Assembly: GCF_020740795.1 (NCBI RefSeq)
Contig: NC_067285.1
Location: forward strand, 81,859,342-81,923,341
Length of the DNA stretch: 64,000 nt
Origin: Apus apus
Taxonomy: Eukaryota; Chordata; Aves; Apodiformes; Apodidae
Reading direction: 5' to 3'
The notes under the pieces were generated by a model. That model was given only the letters and a program-made list of their open reading frames with translations, was not told the DNA's origin and did no database searches. Positions 38,101 to 48,100 of the stretch are shown in pieces. The number at the start of each line of letters is the position of its first letter. Within the stretch, counting starts at the first letter, position 1. A program made the position numbers and the translations under genes.

Positions 38101-41100
38101 GATCTCTCTTCAGAGTGAGGGATGACACACAAGTCCTGTCATCTGTCTTTTCAGAGGAGGAGAGGAAAATGTCTGCTTTTATAAACAGTAAAACTACCAG
38201 AAGCAGTAGAGGTACCTCAAGCCTTTTCTACTGTATAGAAAGTGCTCTTGAATTAGATGTGCTGTGACTTAGACACTTGAGTAGCTCCAGGAGAGCTTTG
38301 CTTTGCTAGCTTTCTGCATGGGGTGGAATACTGCTGGAATGCAGGATGCTCTGCAGTGCTTGGATGCCCTTTACCCTCCCCTCCTGCTCCCATAGCTGTC
38401 CTGCTTTGTCCCAGTTCCCCTGTACCTTGTGGGAGGGGTGTTCAGTTTCAGTATCTGCAGGAAATTACACTGGATTTATTCCTGGTTTTATTTAAAGATT
38501 TTGTGTGATTTCTGTACATTTTCTGTCGTCCATATAATGTGCAACAATTACATATTACAGTGACAAAACCAATAATTATATGTATCTGTGGTCTTGGTTT
38601 TACAGATTCCATGGAAGGTTATCAGGATTCACCATATCCAGAAATTGATTCTTTTGTTCGTTCTTTGGTTAACAAAGATGGGGTGCAAGGAGGTAAAGAC
38701 CCCTTTACTATTTAAAAATTAGTATTCCACAGCAGTATTTTTAAAGACATAATTTTTTTTTCCCCAGGGATACGACGATGGAATTATTTCTCTCTGGAAG
38801 AAATACTTGTATATGATATTTCTGGTTACCGTTGGTGTGAAAATATTGGAAGAGCTCACAAAAGTAACAATATAATGTACGTTCTTTATTCACTTTAAAC
38901 AATTTTATTTTCCTGCTCAACTGTTATTCTATAAAAACAAAACGTATGGATAGAATCAGCATCTGCTACAGCTTCTACTCTTCTCACTCTGTGGGGATAT
39001 AATGGGTTTTTGTTCCCTTTTTTTTAAAAAAAGCAACTTCTCCCCCAAATTTACTTTGTGATAATTGAACTTGCACTTTTAATCTCTGTGAAGAAATCTT
39101 CGTGCTTTTTAAAATATGTGTCTAAACATACTAACATACAAGTCAGAGTATGTTAAAGCTGTTAAGTGGTACCATGATTTGTTACTTTTAGCTAGGAAGC
39201 TGAACAATCAGAAATAAGAGAAAGTAAACAGACCACTTCTAAATTCCTTTACAGTGCATCTTAAATTACATTCTTATGTTACTAAAATGGCAAAGGTAAC
39301 TCTTGCCATCACTTCAGTCAAGGTGAATTTGGCCAGTGCCTCTACAAGAGCTCAGACTTACTAGTTCTAGCAAAATAAGTGTTGAAAAGTCAGGTTTTCT
39401 AAATGACATTAGAATTGCAGTATACAATTAGAAATATTTGAACTTCAAAATAAGTCTACATAACACTGGAAATAACTGAAGAAATGTGGTTTTGAGAAAT
39501 ACAGGTATAAAAAAAATTCCACTACACCAGATGAACTTGGTATTTCTCAAGCAAGTTGCTTGAAGCTTCGTGTTTCTAAAGCACAGCTGAAAAATCTGGG
39601 TTGTCTCATCAGTTGACAGGAAATGGTGATTTTATCTGGCTTTTATAATTAAATTATCTGTAACAGCAGCAACAAAATCTTACCTTACAGTTGGTTCCCA
39701 TATACTTAAGTTACTTGAATTACTTTTTCTTCCAAGCTCAATGTAATGAAGTTGACTACATTTCATTTTCAAATGTTAGTCTTGTAAGAAATATATTTTT
39801 TAAGTTAAGAAGCCTGAAGTTTATTGAAAGAAAGAAGACTGTGCAAAACAGGAATGTAATAAGTATGTCAGAGTATGAAAGCAATATCTGTAGATATGGG
39901 GACAAACAAACTGGTGTGAGTTCTTTATTGCATTCATTCACTTCACTTATGTACTAACAACTGAACTGTTTCTTTCTTAGGATTCTGGTAGATCTAAAGA
40001 AGGAAGTCTGGTATCAAAAATGTCATGATCCAGTCTGCAGAGAAAGTAACTTCAAATCACAAAGTATGTATTCTGAGATTTCAAAGCAGTTACACTTAAT
40101 ACTTTTTGGAATGTTAACTTTAATTAATGCTGTATATTTGATTTAGGTTTTCCATTGCCACCTCAGCTACGTCTCCCTTTTCTTTTCAAAGAGGTATGTT
40201 TTTGTCCTATTGCTGTGGTAAAGCTCTGGTGAGTAAAGCTGCCTCTGGGAGTCACTGAAAAGCCCCACTAGTGCAGTCTGTTACTTACACCGGTGAAGAA
40301 TAGTCCCCAGAACAACTGTGCTGGTGTGGTAGCTCCATATATTTCTTTTTAAGTTCTCCAGCAGCAGATCTAGCACAAAAATTGTCAGCACAGATAAAGC
40401 TAAGTTACTGAATAGCCTTACTTCACCTGGGACTAAATATTTTCTTCTGGTTTGGTCTGAACAGCAATTCCCAGTGCATAAAACACAAGACCACTGCAGG
40501 TGCAGAATGGAAAAACTGTCCAAGTTAAGCTCTGATGTGCATGTTTGACTACATGCTGGGCCAGCTAAATAGAAGTGCTCCTGGAACACTTGAGTCAGTC
40601 AGATTTGCATCAGTGACCTTCAGCATTGTTCACTTAACTCCATTTAGTGTATTAAAGCAGTTTATGTTTACCCACATGGGTACAATGTTTAAACCAACCT
40701 GATACTGCACCTAGATTCTAAGCCCTGAACATAAAAGCTTTTTCACTGAGTAGGCAATGAAAGTTGCAAAGAGGTCAAACTCTTAAGTTTTCGCTTCTAA
40801 TTTTCACGCTGCAGATTGGCACGTTAAGCTCTGCTTAAGCAGAACAATAGCTATTAAGTGTTATTTCCTGGAAAGTAAACTTGAAATGCATTTTCAGATC
40901 CTGACAGGATTTTTAAAGAGACACTGAAATCAGTTTTGACCTGTATGATTTTAAGAAGCTGTATATAACACACTACTTGTATTTTGCTAGAAAAACAGCA
41001 GATTTCTATTCCAATGAAAATTGGCTCTTACAGATTTCATGGTTATAAATTAACCTGCTGGAAAATCTGTCTTGTTGGCCAGCTTTCTGTGGGATCCATT

Positions 41101-41503
41101 GTATAGGACAGGAGGAGTTTCAGGCTTTCCGGCCAGAGCAGTTAAAGGCATGAAGGCCATTTTCACATGGACTAAATAGTAATATTTTTTCCAAAAGGAA
41201 GAAGAATATACACTGACGGATGAAAGGGGGAACACAGAAGAAAAAGTAACACCACATTCTAATGCAGCAGACTTGACAGAAAGCTCAGAATCTCTAGAAA
41301 AAAGCTTGTCTCAAAACTTCCTGTTGTCAGACAGTGAGTGGGACGATGCAAGCGATGATGCTTGTCTCCTAGAAGCTACTGAAGATGTAGAACTAGCTGA
41401 AGCTGCAAATGATAGTCTGAATTATGACATGGAAGAAATTCCTGATGAAGTTCTTTTGGAAGTTTTAAGGAAACAGGACACGTGCAATAAAGAAGAGAGC
41501 TAG
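26013..41503 (+). CDS. PRIMPOL: DNA primase-polymerase PrimPol, spliced coding region
   Basis: This archaeo-eukaryotic primase family enzyme reprimes DNA synthesis downstream of lesions in nucleus and mitochondria. Twelve coding exons (26013-26192, 27290-27381, 28910-29051, 29874-30021, 35397-35660, 36900-37062, 38114-38211, 38606-38692, 38768-38876, 39981-40063, 40147-40193, 41198-41503) total 1719 bp, 572 residues; the human protein has 560. Visible motifs are catalytic Asp116/Glu118 in LYFDLEF, Ser169/His171 in SRH, Asp274 in FVDLGVYTR, the UL52-type zinc ligands Cys415, His422, Cys442 and Cys447 ([16 protein letters not shown]), and acidic C-terminal RPA-binding motifs ([30 protein letters not shown]). 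All phases close. A ten-residue tail follows the last motif. The gene is divergent from CASP3 and convergent with CENPU. Confidence 0.97.
26361..26376 (+). repeat. Short (TTG)n microsatellite
   Basis: About five TTG units follow a T run in the PRIMPOL intron. Confidence 0.8.
27290..27381 (+). CDS. PRIMPOL: PRIMPOL coding exon 2
   Basis: This 92 bp exon has acceptor TTTAATAG and donor GTGAGT. It encodes [20 protein letters not shown] and [10 protein letters not shown]. Confidence 0.96.
28299..28680 (-). mobile_element. CR1 LINE, internal segment (inverted part)
   Basis: Read on the minus strand this is CR1 C-terminal RT sequence (AAGGCCAAGTGCCAGGTCC, then GTGCCCAGGTGGCCAAGAA, then GAGGAGGGCAACAAAGCTGG). 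It stops at about 28680, where a plus-orientation CR1 tail begins. It lies within a PRIMPOL intron. Confidence 0.92.
28681..28818 (+). mobile_element. CR1 LINE, 3' tail (sense part)
   Basis: This plus-orientation CR1 3' end has GGTCGTTTGGATGTGG, GATGGTTGGACTCGGTGATC and GGGTCTTTTCCAACCTGAAT. It directly abuts the oppositely oriented CR1 segment at 28299-28680. The same subfamily tail occurs inverted at 31212-31340. Confidence 0.92.
28910..29051 (+). CDS. PRIMPOL: PRIMPOL coding exon 3 (catalytic motif I)
   Basis: This 142 bp exon has acceptor TTCTTTAG and donor GTAATA. It encodes [18 protein letters not shown], then LYFDLEF with catalytic Asp116 and Glu118, and ends at VAKLIE. Confidence 0.97.
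29874..30021 (+). CDS. PRIMPOL: PRIMPOL coding exon 4 (motif II)
   Basis: This 148 bp exon has acceptor ATTTCAG and donor GTAAGT. It encodes [20 protein letters not shown], then [13 protein letters not shown] with the SxH nucleotide-binding motif, and ends at KDNIHVG. Confidence 0.97.
30690..30735 (+). mobile_element. CR1 LINE 3' tail remnant
   Basis: GATCTTAAAGGTCTTTACC, AACCAAAAGAATTCTG and AATTCT in order are a short, diverged CR1 3' end. Confidence 0.65.
31212..31624 (-). mobile_element. CR1 LINE 3' region
   Basis: In plus reading it begins with ATAGAATCATAGAACCATTC (the CR1 terminal repeat on the minus strand). It continues through CACCGAGTCCAGCCATC and CTGGGCAGCCTATTCCAG to CCTCAGCCTCCTCTTCCC. 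It is about 410 bp, 5'-truncated and antisense to PRIMPOL. Confidence 0.95.
35397..35660 (+). CDS. PRIMPOL: PRIMPOL coding exon 5 (linker and motif III Asp)
   Basis: This 264 bp exon has acceptor TTTTTGAG and donor GTAAAT. It encodes [14 protein letters not shown], a variable linker, then [18 protein letters not shown], where Asp274 is the third metal ligand of the family. Confidence 0.95.
36900..37062 (+). CDS. PRIMPOL: PRIMPOL coding exon 6
   Basis: This 163 bp exon has acceptor TTCTGTAG and donor GTAATT. It encodes [19 protein letters not shown] through [15 protein letters not shown], a highly conserved block. Confidence 0.96.
37946..38050 (-). mobile_element. CR1 LINE 3' fragment next to PRIMPOL exon 7
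   Basis: In plus reading TCACAGCCTGGTTCAGG, GGGACCTCTGGAG, TCTGGTCCAACC and GCAGGCTGCCCAGGAC mark an antisense CR1 3' end of about 100 bp. It ends roughly 63 bases before the acceptor of the next coding exon. Confidence 0.88.
38114..38211 (+). CDS. PRIMPOL: PRIMPOL coding exon 7 (divergent)
   Basis: This 98 bp exon has acceptor CTCTCTTCAG and donor GTACCT. It encodes [18 protein letters not shown] and [15 protein letters not shown]. It was placed because joining its neighbours directly breaks the frame, while this stretch restores phase on both sides and sits where the family has a weakly conserved segment after SNVR. Confidence 0.85.
38606..38692 (+). CDS. PRIMPOL: PRIMPOL coding exon 8
   Basis: This 87 bp exon has acceptor GTTTTACAG and donor GTAAAG. 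It encodes [16 protein letters not shown] and [12 protein letters not shown]. Confidence 0.96.
38768..38876 (+). CDS. PRIMPOL: PRIMPOL coding exon 9 (zinc ligands 1-2)
   Basis: This 109 bp exon has acceptor TCCCCAG and donor GTACGT. It encodes [19 protein letters not shown] and [17 protein letters not shown], including Cys415 and His422. Confidence 0.97.
39981..40063 (+). CDS. PRIMPOL: PRIMPOL coding exon 10 (zinc ligands 3-4)
   Basis: This 83 bp exon has acceptor TTTCTTAG and donor GTATGT. It encodes [19 protein letters not shown] and RESNFKSQ, with Cys442 and Cys447. Confidence 0.96.
40147..40193 (+). CDS. PRIMPOL: PRIMPOL coding exon 11 (47 bp)
   Basis: This short exon has acceptor GATTTAG and donor GTATGT. 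It encodes [16 protein letters not shown] and ends on a codon boundary. Confidence 0.93.
41198..41503 (+). CDS. PRIMPOL: PRIMPOL last coding exon (RPA-binding tail)
   Basis: Acceptor CCAAAAG; stop TAG at 41501-41503. The exon starts [12 protein letters not shown], has a Ser-rich linker, then the two acidic RPA-binding motifs and a [10 protein letters not shown] end. Confidence 0.95.
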   Translation, partial: EEEYTLTDERGNTEEKVTPHSNAADLTESSESLEKSLSQNFLLSDSEWDDASDDACLLEATEDVELAEAANDSLNYDMEEIPDEVLLEVLRKQDTCNKEES

Positions 41504-41726
41504 GCACCTTTGGCAAGCACAAGGTGATCACAAAAGATTACACAGGGACTGAAGAGTACTGGACTGAAAACTTGTCATGAATGCTGCAGCAAATTTAAGC
41601 ACTTTTAACACTGGCTTCTGTATAGTGTCTCTTTTCTTAGCTGTATGTCTGAGTTTTACTGATAAGCCAAGTAAGATAGATTACTTCCAGAAGTGGAAGA
41701 AAATTATTTATTTAAAATACAAATTT

Positions 41727-41732
41727 AATAAA
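41727..41732 (+). terminator. PRIMPOL poly(A) signal (AATAAA)
   Basis: The hexamer lies 224 bases after the stop and is followed at about 41760-41780 by a GT/T-rich stretch (TGTCTGTGTGTTCTC) that suits a downstream element. Confidence 0.75.
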
Positions 41733-41871
41733 AAAGATTTGTCTAACAATGTTTTAACCAATGTCTGTGTGTTCTCTTTTAAAAGTATATATTGCTTTCA
41801 ATATCACATTAATAGCCTAAGATTAGAAACAGACACTGTCAACAGAGCACAAGTTTTACTAAAATTGCTGT

Positions 41872-41877
41872 TTTATT
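41872..41877 (-). terminator. CENPU poly(A) signal (AATAAA on minus strand)
   Basis: TTTATT on the plus strand lies 177 bases beyond the CENPU stop. Minus-strand sequence downstream is GT-rich near 41830-41850. It implies that the PRIMPOL and CENPU transcripts end about 100 bp apart. Confidence 0.7.
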
Positions 41878-42053
41878 AATTTCATTGACCATCTGAGTAA
41901 GTTCTCACACAGACCATCTGACAGTATAGAGTCTCTCATTAAGCTGCTGACTTCTCTGAAGCAAAATACAGCAACAATGATTAAACAAGTTTTAAGCACT
42001 GACCATTCTAATGGATGTTCCTAACAAATGTCCAAAAGTTGATTAAAAAATAC

Positions 42054-42191
42054 TTAATGTTTCTTTGATGACTTTCCTCTTTGTACAGCCAGAGCCTCTT
42101 CCAGTTTCATATTAATATTGTGAAAGTGTCTTTCTGCTCCTAGAATTCTCCGTGACTCCACCAGAAGAGCAGGTAGGCTGGAAGTTCCATA
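42054..42191 (-). CDS. CENPU: CENPU last coding exon
   Basis: Acceptor CTTAACAACAG; TAA stop at 42054. It encodes YGTSSLPALLVESRRILG through GKSSKKH, matching the C-terminal block of vertebrate CENP-U. Confidence 0.95.
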   Translation of the reverse strand, partial: YGTSSLPALLVESRRILGAERHFHNINMKLEEALAVQRGKSSKKH

Positions 42192-45100
42192 CTGTTGTTA
42201 AGGAAATAAAGGCAACATTTTTAAATCTTAGAGGAAAACAAATACAGATAAGTAGATGATTTTTCTATCTGAAATGATGCCATTTGATTTTTCAAAGGGA
42301 AGAAGAGCCAACTTTAAGGTCTTCTGAAATGGCAGAATTTTCTCACACACGGCAGACACATAGCACTGTCTACAGAAACCACCACAGCAGGTCCTGAGCC
42401 ATGGTAAAGGCAAAGGAGTTCTGAGACTACATGAGAAGTTCATCTGGTCATGAAATACAAGTGTGGTTCCTAGCATTAAACACCTTACAGAACAGACAGG
42501 CAAGTTCCAGAGCTTTCCCTGCCTTTCAACAATAGCAGCAAAAGAAAGTGTTTACTTGTCACCATTAATCTTTCTTCAATTTCTATTAAAAAATATTAGA
42601 CCTGAGGAGAACCATTCTGCTTCTGTCCTTTGAATTCCTTGACACAAGACAGCAAAATCCCCTCTGAAATACTTCAGTTTTTAACATGACACCAAAAAAA
42701 GAGAGATCCTGCATTACAGTTACAGCAGTGGTTCTCAAGTTGCTTCCACAAAGACAATGAACAAAATACTGCTATTCAGTGTAAGTTAAACATTAAGAGA
42801 AATGCTCATGTGTCCAGGGAAAAAAAAAAAACAAACAGAGGGGCTGATCCAGAAGAGTTCAGAAACACACACAAAATATGTACTTACTACCACTTCTTCT
42901 TTTGGGTTTTCTTCTCTATAATCCAAACAGTCTTGCTGTAGCTCCTTTAAATCAGTAAGTAATTCAGTTGCTTGCCTCAAGGAAGTTTTCCTTTCCTGGA
43001 TCTCTGCATATTCTCTTTGTAGTTTTATCAGTTGTTGTTCAGCTCTGAAAAAGATGGAGGCTTTGTTTGATAACTATATTGCATCTTTATTTCATGAGTA
43101 ACTACAAACATATTTCCTCTGAAGCCTCAAAGGAAAGGATTGTCAGATATACAAAGCATAGGTTAGTGTTACCTACTGTTTCATTAGACTAACTAGCATA
43201 TTTCAACAGGAGCATGGCTCCAAATCCACAAAAAACCCCTACACTTTTTCTCACATCTCACTTTTGAGTCTGACAAAATAACCACTCTCACTCTTAAGCA
43301 ATTAAGTTTTTCAAGTGAAGTTTCTTAAGTACCCAGTGTTCTGCTCCTGCACACACCTGCTTGCAGGCTGAGGTCTTCAGTGCTTACACTGAAGCACACT
43401 CAGGAACTACAAACTAATTACTACTCTGCCTAAGAAAACCAGAGCTCGATTTGTTAAATTAGCACTCAAAAAACTGAGCATCAACAGCCATTTTTATTTA
43501 ACAGTCTTGCAGCAAAAATGTCTTTAAATGATCAAAGGATGAAAACACAACAAATTAAAAAATGAGAAGACAGCTTTCAGTCTTTTGAGGATGTTCAAAC
43601 CCATGTTGCGAGATGCTTTGAATGAGTTCTTGGAGTGAAGTTTGTCCACAGTACTGCAAAAAAAACCCAAGACTCTCATGGCCAATGAGAAATGCCTTTT
43701 AATCTGCCTTAGTAGATCCAAGCCCATGGTTCCCTACAGAGTTAACATTACAGAATGGTTTAGGTTGGAAGGGACCTTAAAGATCATCTAGTTCCAATCC
43801 CCCTGCATGGGCAAGGACACCTCCCACTAGATCATGTTGCTCAGAGCCCCATCCAACCTGGCCTTGAACACTTCCAAGGAGGCACCCACAGCTTCCCTGG
43901 GCAACCTGTGCCAGTAGCTCACCACCCTCACACTAAACAATTTTCTCCTAATGTCTAACCAGCTTCACTATAAAGCTTGTCACTAGTAACCCACTGGATT
44001 TAGGGAACTCTAGCGGTTCCTCCAAAGTACGTAATTTCTTTGTTGTGTATCTCAGTGATACTTAAGATTCATCCCAAATTAGAGAAGGGGAATTGTGCAG
44101 CCACATGAGATGGAAGCAAACCATGTATGCAGCGGTATCCCTGCCAGTCTGCAGAGGTGAAGGACATTCTCCCACCTCTAAACCAAAAAAGGCCTCTGTA
44201 TTAGCTTTGTAAATTTATGATTCATCACTTTTGCATTTCCAGGGGAACATTAGTGTTTTTCTTGTGAACATACGGTCTGAAACACCAGTTAGTAGTTACC
44301 TAAGTGAAGTTGCAAGAATGGCTATCTAAGGCAACTGAAATATGGAACGGAGAGGTTAACTGGAGCTTTTGCCAAAACAGAAATCAATAGAGAATAGAAG
44401 CAGAGTTGGAAGAACAAAATCAGTTACTTTAAAAATAGCAGACTCCTTAAGCTCTTCAGGCTTTTACTGTTCATTATTAGAAACATACCCAATTAGCTCT
44501 TCTCTGAGTTGCAAGAGTTGCTGCCTTTTCTTTTTGATGTCTGTTATTACCTGAAACAAATAGTGAGGAAAGCCTTTGAAACAGTGTCTGTAACTTCAAA
44601 GGCAAACAATTAAAATTTCATTCGCTTTTTTTCTTTGATGCTTTATACTTCTGATTCTGGGTGTGGAAGATTGTGAGATATCAGACCTTATAAGCTGTCG
44701 TACTTTGTATTTCAACCACTTTCAAGCTCTTTAAAATGTCAGACTTGTCACCACCATCCAAAATTTCTCTTCAGGAACGTTGGATTTATGAGCATACAAG
44801 AGGAGTGTGTGACATTTTGAACCGAAACATGACCAACGCTGGGAGGTTTTTGTTTGTTTCTGTTTTAAAAATGCAGGCTAATAGAAATGTATGTTAAGTC
44901 CAATTGCCATGCCCAGGGAGATGAGCATAATTAAGCTTTCTTTAATACAACATCCAATAAAAAAAAACCAAGCTAATAATAAATTTAAATTTAGCAACTG
45001 CAAATCTGGTTTTAAACTAATGTATACGAGGCAAAATGAAGGTAACTCCGAGTGGCTGTGAATGCTAGATGTGTATTCAAATGTTCATTTCACATGCAGA

Positions 45101-48100
45101 GTAGCTTATATCTACCTGAAATTAACAAGACTTGAGCACATTAATGGCCACTTGCCAGAATAAATATGCTGTTGACTTGTTAAAAGCTATTTTGTCACCG
45201 AAAAGCTTGTGGAAGAGCTTCATCTGGGCAGAAGGCCTCTAGCACACAGTGCCAAACCTGCTCTTGAATCTCCCTTTGCTGCAGGAGATTCACTTCTCCT
45301 GATGAAACCACTCCAATATCCTTCTGCTCTTACACTAGTTCCTCCTCCTGTTGATATCCTCAGTCACATTTTCAGTCACCTACTACTTGCTCTGAATGAA
45401 CAGGGGAACTGCCTTCCTCTGAACAGAAAGTTTGCACATATCTAGGGAATGTAGCTCCTTTAAACAAAGCAATCAAATTCTACTCTCACAGGTCACCATC
45501 TTTGCTGCTCTCCTAGATTTTATATTCATCTGAGTTTCTTAAAGGTTAACTCTCAATATTTAATTTGCTCTCCAGAGGCCTCACCACTGCTCATTAAAAT
45601 AAATAAACAAATATGTTAATTAACATCCATAGATACCTCCACATCCTAACATGCATTCCTTCTTTTTTCTTTCTGTATGGAGTCTACAATCGATCATATT
45701 TACTCAGATAATTTCCAGAAAAAATCTGGTGGTTCCTCATCCTCTATTTGTGCAGCTCATTCTGTAGTACAGTCCACTTCTGTGATTTCTTTTTTTTTTT
45801 TATTTCTTCTAGTCAACTTCTTGACATTTCAATAACCACCTCTATATGCTGTACAACCCAGTGATATATATGTATTTACCTTAGCATTTTTTTTCTTCGT
45901 ATTCTTTAATTCCTGAATGTCCACTATCTACAGAGGAAAAAAAGAATTACAGATTGACTATGGATCTTGATTTCATCCCTATCTTCCTAAAAACATTGTT
46001 GCAAGAATTACTTTGGAATAACAAAAAGCTATTTAAAAAAACCCATTACACTAGTTCAAAGGAAGACTACAAGTGTATCAGTTGTGTGTCAATTCTTTCT
46101 TCTCATGCCAGAGGAAGACTGTTCCACAAAACTAGTCATCTTGCACAAGTTGGTGCAATTAACACTCCTTGTACCAATTAGCATAATACTATCTAGCACA
46201 GTTTTTCTGTAAGTTTATGTAAAATGTATAAATCTAGTAATTCTAAAGCTCTAGTAATTCTAAATCTCTCAGAACTACAGTTTTAGTACTTATCCACTGG
46301 ACTTACCACAGCTCCTACAAGTTGAATTTTACTCGTAATCAGTGAGAAAAAATGTTAGTCTTCTAAGCTAATGAGCTTTTTACAGTTAGGTTCAAACTCT
46401 TAATTAAAAAAGGATTCTTTTCCCTGATCTATGTTAGAGGCCTTAGCCAGGCCTCAACACTGAGACACAGTATAAAGATTAAATCATCAACCTTGTAGAA
46501 CTCTAGTCTGTAAGTTTTTTAAACAGTGTTTGCTCATTCAACTGTTCCAGCTCTCCAGTTTTACTACACAGTGCTTTAGACATGACAAATACTATTGCTT
46601 CCCTATTCTCAAAAGCTGAACATTTTGCAAGGTACTTGCAGGACAACAGTGCTGTGTCTAAAGACAATTCTCATAAAAGCCAGCACAGAGGCTGCACAAA
46701 ACAAACCATTTTAATATTATTTATCATGACAAGAGATTAGAAAATTTCAAGTATCATAAAATAAAGGTGAACAGGACAATGTAAAACCATAGGCATTTTG
46801 ACTACAACGTAATACACAGCTCTATAATCACTACCACAACACTGATTTTATTTATGGTGTACTTACGAGATCGGTGATTTGGTCCTTGAAAGCAGAACAG
46901 AAGCCACTGATAGCTTTTTTGCAAGTGTCTGATTCTATGCTTTGTCTGGAGAAGTCAGGGGGACAAAACACAACACATTTGGTTTAGTAAAGGAGAAATC
47001 TCATCCAAAAACATTCCTTTAAGTAATGAATAAAACCCAGCGTTCAGCAGCTAGTAGCACAGGCAAGTGCGGATCTTTCACGTATTAGCAGTAGCTTAAT
47101 TTCTACATTGACAAACATAACCTGTGTTGTTCCTGTGTTTGGAAAAATACCAAATTCCTGGAGACCACCTGAAGATCACATATGAGAAATATTTGTATCA
47201 CAGAAACCTAGTGATCATTAAAATAACATCAGAATGTAACCAGGCACTACTGCATTCCCTAAAGGACAGCTCACTAGCAAAAACACGGGTAATTTTATTT
47301 TTTAAAAACTCTGCGTATTCAGCCATAGGGAAGCAGAATATTTACTTGTAATTTGCTGCTATCTTCTCAAACTCAGCCAGAACAACATCCAGTTCTGTAA
47401 TATCTCTGGGAGATCTCTTCATCTCTTTGGGACACCAAACTTGTACAGAACATGGGCTATCCACTGAAACAACAAAACAAAGATAAGCACTGTACAATTC
47501 AGGTACGTATTCTAGAACAACAGAAAAGTTACTGTGCCCACCATTAAAATAACCATCTAAAAGTTATTAATATATCAAAATTAAACTTGAGAAGAGAGAA
47601 ATACCAACTATTGAATGTGTCTTTGGCTGAGCAACTATGACAGACTTATCTGGAGATACTTAAGACTTTGGATGATCAATTATATACAACTTATTACATA
47701 CAACTTATTTTTTATTCTTCATCATTTCAGACAAGTCCAGAACACATAATTACATCAAATGACAAACTATACAGTGTGCTGTAGATACAGCTGTTTGTGC
47801 TACTAAAACAACTTGCCTGAGTTTGGGCAACCTGCACTCCTTAAGGAATCATGAGTTGTTATATTGTATTTGAATACATTTTGTACTAATACCATATATG
47901 CCTCAAAAAAAGTGATATATGTTTCTTTAAACTTTGCAATAGTATTATTAGCTAATTCCACAAAACCTTAAACCATGTTTCTTCACACACTCCCAAATGT
48001 AATTCTAGTACTTGACTGTGACTGGGTACAGTTCAAAGGAAGCAAGATGACAACTGAGAAACAGTTTCTCTATACCAAAAATTGCCACTGTCTTGAAGTT

